DNA of 63,590 nt. It comes from Bacteroidota bacterium. GTDB taxonomy: Bacteria > Bacteroidota > Bacteroidia > B-17B0 > Aurantibacillaceae. The stretch is from assembly GCA_021155905.1 (NCBI GenBank), contig JAJNBG010000023.1, positions 1-63,590 on the forward strand, in the 5' to 3' direction. The notes under the pieces were generated by a model. That model worked only from the letters and a program-made list of their open reading frames with translations. It was not told where the DNA came from and did no database searches. Each line of letters opens with the position of its first letter. The first letter of the stretch is position 1. Of this stretch, positions 1 to 8,762 are shown piece by piece. The position numbers and the translations under genes are program-made.

Positions 1-177
1 AAATATTTTTTTCATACCTAAGTACATAAGTTTTTACTAACTACAAATATAATCTTAATATCTAAAAAACCTAAAACAATTAGGCGATTTTGTTAAAAAG
101 CAATTACTGGGTATAAGCGGTTAAAATCCTATTTCGCGATTGGAAACAGGGACAAAAATAGAATAAGGGCTGCTAAA

Positions 178-942
178 CTATAGATCAATTTCCAGTAACA
201 CGGGACAGTGATCACTGTGCATGGCATCAGGCATTATCACTGACCTCTTCAGCTTTTCATTCAGATGATTGGCAACCAGATTATAATCAATACGCCAACC
301 CAGATTCTTGCCTCTGGAACCCGCTCTATAACTCCACCAACTGTATTGGTGAGGATCCTGGTTAAAATGCCTGAAGGAATCAGTAAAACCGGATTGTATG
401 AATTGCTCCATCCACTCTCTTTCTTCCGGCAAAAAACCGGATGTATTGGCGTTTGATTTAGGATTATGAATATCAATAGGCTTGTGGCAAATGTTATAAT
501 CACCGCATAAAATAAGATTAGGCAACTTCGCTTTCAATCCATCAATGTATCCGTGAAAATCAGACAACCACTTCATTTTAAAAGCCTGCCTTTCTTCCCC
601 GCTACTCCCGCTCGGATGATAAATACTGGCGACAGAACACGTATCAAAATCAACTCTCAGCACTCTTCCCTCGAAATCATATGACTCTATCCCGCATCCG
701 TATTCAATGTTATTCGGTTTGATTTTCGTGAAAATAGCCACGCCACTGTATCCTTTTTTCTGCGCCGGATACCAGTACATATGGTAACCCATTTCTTCAA
801 ATGCTGTTACATCCACCTGATCCGGAGTTGCTTTAATTTCCTGCAAACACAATACGTCAGGTGCCGATGATTTCATCCAATCCACCAGGCCTTTATTCAT
901 CGCGGCGCGTATGCCATTTACATTATATGTTATAATTCTCAT
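178..942 (-). CDS. xth: Exodeoxyribonuclease III (AP endonuclease)
   Basis: Base-excision-repair nuclease of the endonuclease/exonuclease/phosphatase fold; the family cuts DNA at abasic sites and trims 3' ends using Mg2+ in the cytoplasm. The 254-aa product is full length. It begins MRIITYNVNGIRAA, has the metal-binding Glu in LQEIKA near residue 35, GDYN in the middle, and ends with the catalytic Asp-His pair in HSDHCPV close to the C-terminus. It is transcribed divergently from the outer-membrane barrel gene at 1001, with 58 bp between them. The 177 bp to its left show no gene. Confidence 0.96.
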   Translation of the reverse strand: MRIITYNVNGIRAAMNKGLVDWMKSSAPDVLCLQEIKATPDQVDVTAFEEMGYHMYWYPAQKKGYSGVAIFTKIKPNNIEYGCGIESYDFEGRVLRVDFDTCSVASIYHPSGSSGEERQAFKMKWLSDFHGYIDGLKAKLPNLILCGDYNICHKPIDIHNPKSNANTSGFLPEEREWMEQFIQSGFTDSFRHFNQDPHQYSWWSYRAGSRGKNLGWRIDYNLVANHLNEKLKRSVIMPDAMHSDHCPVLLEIDL

Positions 943-1000
943 TCAAATACTATTTGTGGCTTTAAAAATACAATTTCTATATTTATAAACCGTTATTAGC

Positions 1001-4000
1001 ATGGTGAGTTTTAGGTTAATTTTTATAAAAATAATGCTGTGTGGATTTGTAATTCCGGGAACCATCAAACTCTCGACAAAAAATGCTCCTTTGGATTCTT
1101 CTACCTACAGAATTCACTACCCTTTAAAAGCTATTGTATTTAAAATCATTCCACAGGATCCCTTATCCGTTTCTTACAGAACCTTTCCTTACAATTTTGA
1201 AAAACAATATTACCATCAAAGCACGTCGCAGTTAACAAAGGATCTTTCACTGCCCGTCAATCCTTTAACACTCGCATTTGCCGGATCCGCCGCGCCGAAT
1301 GAATCATTTGTATCAGACGGACTGAATAAAAACGGGAGCATCAGCCGGGGAATCAGTTTTGGTAATAACCAGGACGTAGTCGTGAATTCGAGTTTGAATT
1401 TACAGGTCAGCGGGAAACTGACACAGGAAGTGGATCTTCTTTTAGCCGCGACAGATGACAACATTCCTTTTCAGGCCGATGGCACAACTGCTCAACTGCA
1501 GGAGTTTGATAAAGTATTTGTGCAGTTGAGCAATAAAAATTCAAAGCTCATCGTAGGTGATTTTCAGCTACAGCGGCCTAACAGTTACTTTATGAATTTT
1601 TACAAGCGTTCGCAGGGAGCATACTTTGCCAACAACTATGATGACACCATCAATAATAAACCGGTGGTGTTTAAAACACAGGTCAGCGGTGCTGTCAGCA
1701 AAGGTAAATTTGCACGTAATATCATCCAGGGAACTGAGAATAACCAGGGGCCCTATCGTTTAAGGGGCGCAGATAATGAACAATTTATTATTGTATTGTC
1801 GGGTACAGAAAGAATTTATATCGACGGGCGTTTGTTGCAACGCGGACAAGAAAATGACTACATCATTGATTACAACACGGCAGAATTAACCTTTACAGCC
1901 AAACAAATTATTACCAAAGACAAACGTATTATTTCAGAGTTTCAATATGCCGAAAGAAACTACGCGCGGTCACTCTACTTTTTCAGCGAAGAAATAGAAT
2001 CGGATAAACTAAAAGTGCGATTGAATTTTTTCGGAGAACAGGATAATAAGAACAAAACACTTCAACAAACCCTCACCGAGGCTCAGAAATTAACCATGTT
2101 CAACGTAGGCGATACTCTGAATAAGGCTGTGACGAGTGGTGCAGAATTGGCAGAATTTAATACCAGTGACGTGTTCTATTGGAAGAAAGATACCACTGTT
2201 GGGGCACTGATTTACAGCGGGGTGTTTGTTTATTCAACCAATCCGGATAGTGCGAAATATCGCGTCAAATACAGCTATGTGGGAGAAAATAATGGTTATT
2301 ATATTCAGGTATCCACCACTGCAAACGGAAAAGTATACAAATGGGTGGCGCCTATGGGGGGAATATTACAGGGAAATTATGAGCCTGTAATTCCGTTGGT
2401 CACACCCAAGAAAAAGCAAATGTTCACCACAGGAATTAATTACCAGTTTACCAAAAATCATGGGATTGATGTAGAAGGAGTGTATACCAAGAACGATATT
2501 AACACCTTTAGCAAATTCAATTCCGAGAATGATGATGGCTATGGAATTAAACTAAACAGCAATAACCAAACCGTTATAAAAGCGGACACTATTACAAAAC
2601 AGCATCTGAACGCCGTTTATAATGTAGGATACGAATACGTTCAGCAGTTTTTCAATCCCATAGAGCGTTACCGGGCCATAGAATTTGAGCGTGACTGGAA
2701 CCGGCCAACCAATGCACCGATCAATACCGATCAGCACGTCGGGTTCGCGCAGGTCGGAGTTCAGAAAAACAATAAACTTAAACTTTTATACGGCATCAAT
2801 TTTTTTGATGAAGGTGTTTTTTATAAAGGATTGAAGCACAATGTGCAGAGTTTTTATAACACGAAAACCAGTGAAATTGGTTATAACGGTTCTTACCTGA
2901 CGAGTAACTACAACTCTCAACTGAGCGGATTTTACAGGCACAAAGGCACTTTCTCACAATCAATCGGCAAAATTAAATTAAATTACCTGGATGAATTTGA
3001 ACAAAATAATTTCAGAAAAAATACGACAGACAGTTTGCTGTCACGCAGCTATCAGTTCTGGGAATGGGAGGGAAATATTACCAACAAGGATACTACTGGA
3101 AATTTATACAAATTGTTTTATAGGGAACGCCGTGACAAGCAGGCATACGGAGGAATTTTAAGAGACTCTACCTTCGCGCAAAACGCAGGGTTTTCAGCGA
3201 ATGTGAACAGTATCCGAAACCATCCTTTTTCAGTGGTATTTACCTACAGAGAATTACACCTGAAAAATGCGAACCCCTTGTATTTAAAACCGGATAATAC
3301 CTTATTAAGCCGTGTGGAATATTCTCCCCGCCTGATGAAAGGCTTCATCACCTCCAGTATTTTTTACGAAACCGGCTATGGCCTGGAAAATAAAAAAGAA
3401 TACTATTATTTACTGGTAGCAGCCGGGCAGGGAACCTATGCGTGGAAAGATTACAATGGCAACGGGATTACCGAAGTCGGCGAATTTGAAATTTCTCCTT
3501 TCCCGGATCAGGCCTTATACATTAAAGTCTATACACCAACCAACCAGTATGTGAAAGTACTGCATGACCAGTTCAGCTTTTCTATGAACCTGCGACCCTC
3601 CGCGTTCTTACAGGACAATTCTTCTAAAGCGCTCAGATTCATTAGCCGTTTTGCAACGCAATCGGTTTACCGCGTGGATAAAAAATCGAATGATAACGGG
3701 AAGTTGTTTACGTTTAATCCAACCGATATCCGATTGGATGATTCGTTACTCACAGCACTTACTTATTCCTTCCGACAAAGTTTGTTTTTCAACCAGAGTG
3801 CGGCGGTGTTCGGCACAGATTATACTTATCAGAATAACCTGAGTAAGCAACTACTCACCAATGGCTTTGAAACGCGAGGCAACGAAAGTCACGAATGGAG
3901 ATGGCGCTGGAATGTGACACGGGCATGGAGTTTGAACAGTACAAATATTTACAGTATCAAATCAACCGAATCTTTGTTCCTAGTAAACCGTAATTATTCC

Positions 4001-4411
4001 ATTGAAGCATACGACCTGGAGCAAAAACTCAGTTATCAGCCGAACACGGCTTTCAGGATCAGTATCCTCTATAAACACAATAAAAAACAAAATATCATTA
4101 CAGAAGGCGGGCAAAAAGCTGAGTTAAATGACGTTGGATTAGAATTCAAATTTAACCAGGTTGAAAAAGGAAGTATCACCGGAAAAGCTGATTTCATTAA
4201 TATCACTTACAATGATCCTGAAAATGAAAATACACCGGTGGCCTATGAAATGCTGAATGCCCTAAAAACAGGATACAACTATACCTGGGGATTAAGCTAC
4301 CAGCGAAACTTATCCAATAACATTCAGATCAGTATTAATTACGATGGCCGGAAATCACCGAACAGTAAAGTGGTAAATATTGGTGGCGCGCAGGTAAGGG
4401 CGTTTTTCTAA
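1001..4411 (+). CDS. Large outer-membrane beta-barrel protein, conserved in Bacteroidota, function unknown
   Basis: A 1136-aa protein with a hydrophobic N-terminal export signal, long runs of alternating polar and aromatic residues typical of beta-strands, and an aromatic C-terminus ending in RAFF, as in outer-membrane barrels. I recognise the region around residues 115-330 (SINLQVSG-type strands, LQEFDKVFVQL, RPNSYFMNFYKRSQGA, LSGTERIYIDGRLL) as belonging to a widespread Bacteroidota family without a defined role, distantly reminiscent of SprA-type strands. It is much shorter than SprA (more than 2000 aa), so I do not call it SprA. Start ATG follows a short A/T-rich leader. ribE begins 17 bp downstream but has its own promoter. 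Confidence 0.7.
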   Translation: MVSFRLIFIKIMLCGFVIPGTIKLSTKNAPLDSSTYRIHYPLKAIVFKIIPQDPLSVSYRTFPYNFEKQYYHQSTSQLTKDLSLPVNPLTLAFAGSAAPNESFVSDGLNKNGSISRGISFGNNQDVVVNSSLNLQVSGKLTQEVDLLLAATDDNIPFQADGTTAQLQEFDKVFVQLSNKNSKLIVGDFQLQRPNSYFMNFYKRSQGAYFANNYDDTINNKPVVFKTQVSGAVSKGKFARNIIQGTENNQGPYRLRGADNEQFIIVLSGTERIYIDGRLLQRGQENDYIIDYNTAELTFTAKQIITKDKRIISEFQYAERNYARSLYFFSEEIESDKLKVRLNFFGEQDNKNKTLQQTLTEAQKLTMFNVGDTLNKAVTSGAELAEFNTSDVFYWKKDTTVGALIYSGVFVYSTNPDSAKYRVKYSYVGENNGYYIQVSTTANGKVYKWVAPMGGILQGNYEPVIPLVTPKKKQMFTTGINYQFTKNHGIDVEGVYTKNDINTFSKFNSENDDGYGIKLNSNNQTVIKADTITKQHLNAVYNVGYEYVQQFFNPIERYRAIEFERDWNRPTNAPINTDQHVGFAQVGVQKNNKLKLLYGINFFDEGVFYKGLKHNVQSFYNTKTSEIGYNGSYLTSNYNSQLSGFYRHKGTFSQSIGKIKLNYLDEFEQNNFRKNTTDSLLSRSYQFWEWEGNITNKDTTGNLYKLFYRERRDKQAYGGILRDSTFAQNAGFSANVNSIRNHPFSVVFTYRELHLKNANPLYLKPDNTLLSRVEYSPRLMKGFITSSIFYETGYGLENKKEYYYLLVAAGQGTYAWKDYNGNGITEVGEFEISPFPDQALYIKVYTPTNQYVKVLHDQFSFSMNLRPSAFLQDNSSKALRFISRFATQSVYRVDKKSNDNGKLFTFNPTDIRLDDSLLTALTYSFRQSLFFNQSAAVFGTDYTYQNNLSKQLLTNGFETRGNESHEWRWRWNVTRAWSLNSTNIYSIKSTESLFLVNRNYSIEAYDLEQKLSYQPNTAFRISILYKHNKKQNIITEGGQKAELNDVGLEFKFNQVEKGSITGKADFINITYNDPENENTPVAYEMLNALKTGYNYTWGLSYQRNLSNNIQISINYDGRKSPNSKVVNIGGAQVRAFF

Positions 4412-4416
4412 TTTAG

Positions 4417-4424
4417 TATATTTG
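4417..4424 (+). promoter_or_regulatory. -7 promoter element of ribE-nadB
   Basis: TATATTTG is a perfect match to the Bacteroidota sigma-A -7 consensus TAnnTTTG. It ends only four bases before the ribE ATG, so transcription would start at or next to the start codon and give a leaderless mRNA. No clear -33 TTG is visible at the right distance. Confidence 0.55.
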
Positions 4425-4428
4425 TAAT

Positions 4429-5013
4429 ATGTTTACAGGAATTATCGAAGGGCTTGCAAAAGTAGAAGCTATTGAAAATGAAAATACAAATGTCCATTTC
4501 ACTTTTAGTTGTGGTTTTACAAACGAACTGAAAATTGACCAAAGCGTGGCGCACAATGGGGTTTGCCTCACAGTAGTTGCTATCCATAACAATGAATATA
4601 CTGTCACCGCCATTGACGAGACCATTCAAAAAACAAATTTAGGGACATTGAAGACAGGAGATTACGTAAACCTGGAGCGCTGCATGCCTGCCAACGGGCG
4701 TTTCGACGGGCATATTGTACAAGGCCATGTTGACCAAACCGGTACGATCAAATCGATTACTGATAACAAAGGCAGCTGGACCTATACCATAAGCTATGAT
4801 CCGGGAGCAGGCAATGTAACGGTAGAGAAAGGAAGCATCACCATCAACGGAACAAGCCTGACAGTAGTTGATTCAAAAGAAGATTCATTTTCTGTTTGCA
4901 TTATTCCTTATACTTACGAGAACACGGTTTTTAAATATTTAAAAGTAAACGATGTGGTAAACCTGGAGTTTGACATCGTAGGTAAATATGTAGCGCGTTT
5001 GCTTAAAAAATAA
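4429..5013 (+). CDS. ribE: Riboflavin synthase, alpha chain
   Basis: Catalyses dismutation of two 6,7-dimethyl-8-ribityllumazine molecules to riboflavin. At 194 aa it has the usual length and two lumazine-binding halves: the first starts MFTGIIEGLAKV, the second starts near residue 98 with the equivalent GHVDQTGTI motif and carries the GTSLTVVD segment. The start is fixed by MFTGIIE, the invariant N-terminus of the family. nadB follows after two bases, so both flavin-related genes are probably cotranscribed; nadB needs FAD made from riboflavin. Confidence 0.96.
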   Translation: MFTGIIEGLAKVEAIENENTNVHFTFSCGFTNELKIDQSVAHNGVCLTVVAIHNNEYTVTAIDETIQKTNLGTLKTGDYVNLERCMPANGRFDGHIVQGHVDQTGTIKSITDNKGSWTYTISYDPGAGNVTVEKGSITINGTSLTVVDSKEDSFSVCIIPYTYENTVFKYLKVNDVVNLEFDIVGKYVARLLKK

Positions 5014-5015
5014 TC

Positions 5016-6584
5016 ATGCAGCAAAAAGTAGATTTTTTAATTATCGGGAGCGGCATCGCCGGTTTGAGTTATGCTCTTAAAGTCGCGGACCATGGCTCTG
5101 TTTTTATTGTTACGAAAAGCAATGAAGATGAATCCAATACTAAATATGCACAGGGTGGAATTGCGGCCGTATGGCACGACAAGGATTCGATTGAAAAGCA
5201 TATCCAGGATACATTAATTGCTGGCGGTGGACTGTGCGATGAAGAGGCAGTGCGCGTAGTGGTGACGGAAGGTACCGAGCGCGTAAGAGAACTCATTGAA
5301 CTGGGTGCTAATTTTGATAAAAAGAAAGACGGCGACTATGATCTTGCTAAGGAAGGTGGCCACTCCGAGCATAGGATCTTACATCATAAAGATATTACCG
5401 GTTACGAAATCGAACGCGCTTTACTTACAAGGGTTCGAAAACATAAAAATATTACCATTCTTGATCACCACTATTCTATAGATATCATCACGCAACATCA
5501 CTTAGGAGAAGAAGTGACCTCTCAATCAAAAGACGTGAAATGTTTTGGTGCGTATATTTTAGATACCAAAACCCAAAAAATTGAAACGGTTCTATCAAAA
5601 ATCACGATGATGGCGACCGGCGGTGCCGGGCATGTGTATGCTACCACCACCAACCCGGTGATTGCAACCGGTGATGGCATTGCCATGGTTTACAGGGCAA
5701 AAGGAAGAGTGAAAGACATGGAGTTTGTGCAATTTCATCCGACATCATTATACAATCCTGGTGAGCACCCAAGTTTTTTGATCACCGAGGCGATCAGGGG
5801 ATTTGGCGCTGTTTTAAAAACCTTGGATGGCAAAGAATTCATGCATAAGTACGATGAACGATTATCTTTAGCACCAAGGGATATTGTAGCGAGGGCTATT
5901 GACAATGAACTTAAAACAAGGGGCGAAGATTTTGTTTACCTCGATTGTCGCCACATCGACCGAAAAGGATTTATTGAGCACTTTCCAAATATCTACGAAA
6001 AATGCATGAAACTTGGAGTCGATCCCTTCATTAAAATGATTCCGGTTGTTCCCGCCATGCATTACCTATGCGGAGGAATCCAGGTAAACAAGGAAGGACA
6101 GTCCACGATTCATAATTTATTTGCCGTGGGCGAGTGTGCCTGTACGGGTCTTCATGGTGCTAACCGTTTGGCCAGTAATTCTTTACTGGAGGCCGTTGTA
6201 TTTGCTCACCGCGCTGCGAAAACAGGAATCGACACGCTTTCTTCACTTACGTTTCAGGAAGGAATTCCCAACTGGGATGCGGAAGGCACTGAAAATGCAG
6301 AAGAAATGATCCTGATCACCCAATCCCAACGGGAAGTTCAGCAAATCATGAGTAATTACGTAGGGATTGTCCGGTCAGAATTGCGCTTAAAAAGGGCGTT
6401 TGACCGTCTGGAAATCATATATAAAGAGAATGAAGCCTTGTATGAACAAACCACAGTGACCCAGAAACTCTGTGAATTAAGAAACCTGATTTGTATTGGT
6501 TACCTAATCATTAAACACGCGATTCAACGCAAAGAATCGGTGGGTTTGCACTATATGGTGCATTATAAAGAACATGTAAAATAA
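5016..6584 (+). CDS. nadB: L-aspartate oxidase
   Basis: First enzyme of de novo NAD synthesis: a flavoprotein that oxidises L-aspartate to iminoaspartate for NadA. The 522-aa protein has the FAD dinucleotide fold GSGIAGLSYAL near residue 11, the KYAQGGIAAV segment, the EGGHSEHRILH active-site region near 112, the FVQFHPT motif near 238, and the GLHGANRLASNSLLEA flavin-binding region near 380. The C-terminal helical domain is complete. It overlaps no gene and sits two bases after ribE, so it is almost certainly in the same transcript. Confidence 0.95.
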   Translation: MQQKVDFLIIGSGIAGLSYALKVADHGSVFIVTKSNEDESNTKYAQGGIAAVWHDKDSIEKHIQDTLIAGGGLCDEEAVRVVVTEGTERVRELIELGANFDKKKDGDYDLAKEGGHSEHRILHHKDITGYEIERALLTRVRKHKNITILDHHYSIDIITQHHLGEEVTSQSKDVKCFGAYILDTKTQKIETVLSKITMMATGGAGHVYATTTNPVIATGDGIAMVYRAKGRVKDMEFVQFHPTSLYNPGEHPSFLITEAIRGFGAVLKTLDGKEFMHKYDERLSLAPRDIVARAIDNELKTRGEDFVYLDCRHIDRKGFIEHFPNIYEKCMKLGVDPFIKMIPVVPAMHYLCGGIQVNKEGQSTIHNLFAVGECACTGLHGANRLASNSLLEAVVFAHRAAKTGIDTLSSLTFQEGIPNWDAEGTENAEEMILITQSQREVQQIMSNYVGIVRSELRLKRAFDRLEIIYKENEALYEQTTVTQKLCELRNLICIGYLIIKHAIQRKESVGLHYMVHYKEHVK

Positions 6585-6613
6585 CACAATATACCAGGGA
6601 TCATGGTGACTGT

Positions 6614-6648
6614 CACTTCGAGCTGTTACACTGGGCGAAGTCGAAGTG
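6614..6648. repeat. REP-like intergenic palindrome
   Basis: CACTTCGA (6614-6621) and its reverse complement TCGAAGTG (6641-6648) flank a 19-base centre that itself contains a second partial copy (GCGAAG). This resembles the short palindromic CACTTCGA-type intergenic repeats that occur in many Bacteroidota genomes. Only one copy is seen in this window. Confidence 0.45.
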
Positions 6649-6773
6649 CGAGAAGCAGCATCTCCAAGACCCAAAATATTCCGGTAATATTGGAATCAGG
6701 TTGCGATTTCCATTAAAAATTACCGATCCATTGTATTTTTCACTCAAATTTTTCGTGAAATAAAATATTTTAT

Positions 6774-6781
6774 TACATTTG
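6774..6781 (+). promoter_or_regulatory. -7 promoter element of the tRNA-His gene
   Basis: TACATTTG matches TAnnTTTG exactly and lies 12 bases upstream of the tRNA 5' end, the expected place for a stable-RNA promoter in this phylum. No convincing -33 TTG is seen. Confidence 0.5.
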
Positions 6782-6792
6782 TAGCCCCAAAT

Positions 6793-6840
6793 GGTAGATG
6801 TAGCTCAGTTGGTTAGAGCATCGGTTTGTGGTACCGAGGG
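6793..6840 (+). pseudogene. tRNA-His (GTG), 3' half missing
   Basis: The first 48 bases form a normal tRNA-His 5' part. There is the extra G at position -1 (6793), a 7-base acceptor strand (6794-6800), a D arm with stems GCTC and GAGC (6803-6819), and a perfect anticodon stem TCGGT/ACCGA around the loop TTGTGGT with anticodon GTG at 6828-6830. After the variable loop GGG the T arm and the 3' acceptor strand, which should pair with GTAGATG, are absent, and the sequence runs straight into T's and a terminator hairpin. As written it cannot fold into a functional tRNA. Either it is a true remnant or about 30 bases were lost in assembly. Confidence 0.75.
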
Positions 6841-6846
6841 TTTTTG

Positions 6847-6880
6847 AAAGGCTGTCTGAAAAGACGGCCTTTTGTTTTTT
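6847..6880 (+). terminator. Intrinsic terminator after the tRNA-His remnant
   Basis: An 11-bp stem (6847-6857 with 6862-6872, one G-T pair) closes a GAAA tetraloop and is followed by a T-rich tract at 6871-6880. It lies directly behind the tRNA remnant and between it and the convergent gene ending at 6879. Confidence 0.75.
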
Positions 6881-7718
6881 AAAACCTTTTTAATTGATTG
6901 CCTTCAAACGTCCATTCCGGTGTATCAATTTCGGTGGCGCTTTCATCCAGTTCATACCAGGGAGAAATGGAAGGCTTTTTCCTGTTAACAAGAATATGAA
7001 TATCCTGCGCCGGCATATAACTCTGAGCAATCATAAATAGTTTTTTTTGCGTCTGCGGATGAGTGGCCATATCGACCACAATCACTGCATGTCCCGGAGA
7101 ACCCCCTTTAATAAACACATCCCCGATCTGCATCTGTGATAACGGTACTGATTTTAGCTCTTTGGTCAAAGACGCCGTGCCTGCATAATTAAATACCATA
7201 TTCAGGTATTCCCGAAAGGATGAATAGGATTGGCTTTCTTTGGATGTTTTAATCCAGGTCACCTTATTTCCTTTCACAGCAATACGATGTCCCACTCTCC
7301 ATTTGGTATAATCCGCTTTAAAACCATTCGTGAAATTGAAATGCAAAGCGTTATATTGTTTGGTCCTATATAAGAATTCTGCCATTAATCTCATTACAGC
7401 ATCGGCACATTGCTGAAGATCCCGGTTTCCAACATCATAATTTAAAACAGCTGCCGCAACTTTATTGGGTTTCTCATCCCCGTTGTAAAAATGAACCAAA
7501 GTTCCATGGGGTTTTAATGGGCTCGTTTGCAGGAATTCGGCAAAAGAATTTTTTTCGGTCTGAACTCTGGCATAACCTGAGGGAGTGGAAAAGCGCCCGG
7601 CAATGATTTCTCCTTTTGGAATAACAAGGATTGACGGCTGTTGTTTCCTGAAAGCGAAAAGACAAAGCCCGCACAATGCACAGGTTAAAATTCCGATTTT
7701 AAAATAGATGCTTTTCAA
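6879..7718 (-). CDS. DUF4846 family exported protein
   Basis: A 279-aa protein with an N-terminal membrane/signal segment (ILTCALCGLCLFAF). The body matches what I know of the DUF4846 family: GTLVHFYNGDEKP near residue 93, a conserved LQQCADAVMRLMAEFLY helix, FNFTNGF, and GDVFIKGGSPGHAVIVVDMA near 202, a His-containing segment with a papain-like flavour. The function is not established. It starts 9 bases after the ftsX stop, so the two are probably one operon. Confidence 0.8.
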   Translation of the reverse strand: MKSIYFKIGILTCALCGLCLFAFRKQQPSILVIPKGEIIAGRFSTPSGYARVQTEKNSFAEFLQTSPLKPHGTLVHFYNGDEKPNKVAAAVLNYDVGNRDLQQCADAVMRLMAEFLYRTKQYNALHFNFTNGFKADYTKWRVGHRIAVKGNKVTWIKTSKESQSYSSFREYLNMVFNYAGTASLTKELKSVPLSQMQIGDVFIKGGSPGHAVIVVDMATHPQTQKKLFMIAQSYMPAQDIHILVNRKKPSISPWYELDESATEIDTPEWTFEGNQLKRF

Positions 7719-7727
7719 GCAGAAGGA

Positions 7728-8597
7728 TTAAAAATATAAATCGTCGGTTTTCAATTTCAGGTAGCGACTTACCGAAAGGGCTGCACTTAGTCCTGAAATC
7801 AAAACCCCCAGTAATACAATGCAACCAAATAAAACCGCCAGTAAATTAGGGTCTTGCAACTGTAACAGATCGGGGATATATTTTGTGCTCAATATCAAAA
7901 AACCAGCTAATAAAAATCCTGCTACCAGCCCTGCAATGACTCCCTGGCGAATACCTTTCATAATGAACGGTTTGCGGATAAAACCCTGTGTGGCGCCCAC
8001 CAGGTACATGGTCCGGATCAAAAAACGTCTGGAATAAATCGATAAACGAATGGTGTTATTAATCAAAGCAATGGCCACAATGAGGAGCAAACTGCTGAAT
8101 ACTAAAATATAGATACTGATCACTTTGGCATTATCGTTCACCTGTTTGATCATGTCTTTATGATAGATCACTTCCTTCACAAAATGTCTTTGCATGATTT
8201 GTTTTTCAAATCCGGCCAAACTATCAATGTTCGCATAATCTGAATTTAATTTCACATCCAGCGAAGGCAACAACGGATTGTATCCTAAAAAGGTAATAAA
8301 ATCTTCTCCCAGATCTTTTTGTAATTTTTTGGCCGCTTCGTCCTTACTGATGTAATCTACCTGTTTGGTAAACGCCGAAGAGCTGATTTCCTGCTTCAAA
8401 ATGTCCAGTTCCGCTGTGGTAGTCGTGTCTTTCAAAACAATCTGGAAACCAATGTTCTCTTTAATGTGGTTAGATAGTTTTTTAGCGTTAATGACTACCA
8501 ATCCTAAAAGTCCTAACATAAATAAAACCAAAGCCAGACTAATGACCACTGTTACAGAGGATGTTTTTAATTTTTGAGAGGTAGTTCTATTTGACAC
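7728..8597 (-). CDS. ftsX: Cell division protein FtsX
   Basis: Permease-like partner of FtsE that couples the divisome to periplasmic cell-wall hydrolases. The 289-aa protein has the family topology: one TM helix near residues 18-36, a periplasmic domain (about 45-165), then three TM helices, with TMYLVGATQGFIRKPFIMKG in the loop between helices 2 and 3. It starts with GTG; an in-frame stop lies three codons upstream, so no ATG is available. No ftsE is in the window. In many Bacteroidota ftsX precedes DUF3098 and uppP, but here those lie 43 kb away. Confidence 0.93.
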   Translation of the reverse strand: MSNRTTSQKLKTSSVTVVISLALVLFMLGLLGLVVINAKKLSNHIKENIGFQIVLKDTTTTAELDILKQEISSSAFTKQVDYISKDEAAKKLQKDLGEDFITFLGYNPLLPSLDVKLNSDYANIDSLAGFEKQIMQRHFVKEVIYHKDMIKQVNDNAKVISIYILVFSSLLLIVAIALINNTIRLSIYSRRFLIRTMYLVGATQGFIRKPFIMKGIRQGVIAGLVAGFLLAGFLILSTKYIPDLLQLQDPNLLAVLFGCIVLLGVLISGLSAALSVSRYLKLKTDDLYF

Positions 8598-8762
8598 AGC
8601 GATTTATTTTCTATTCACCTAAAATAAGGGGAATATAAAAAGGACGGTCACTTTTAAAAAGGAATAATTAACATGATATTGTTTGTAGGTTCAATATTAT
8701 ATCATTCCAATAAAAATGCATTCACTATAAAATTTTTGTATTTTAGATTAAAAATATTACGG

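Noticed and set aside
6614..6648. CRISPR repeat or regulatory operator
   Set aside because: Only a single copy is present and it resembles scattered Bacteroidota intergenic palindromes.
6879..6880. Insertion of a mobile element into tRNA-His as the cause of the truncation
   Set aside because: No integrase, terminal repeat or transferred genes adjoin the break; the downstream gene is an ordinary DUF4846 gene with normal composition.
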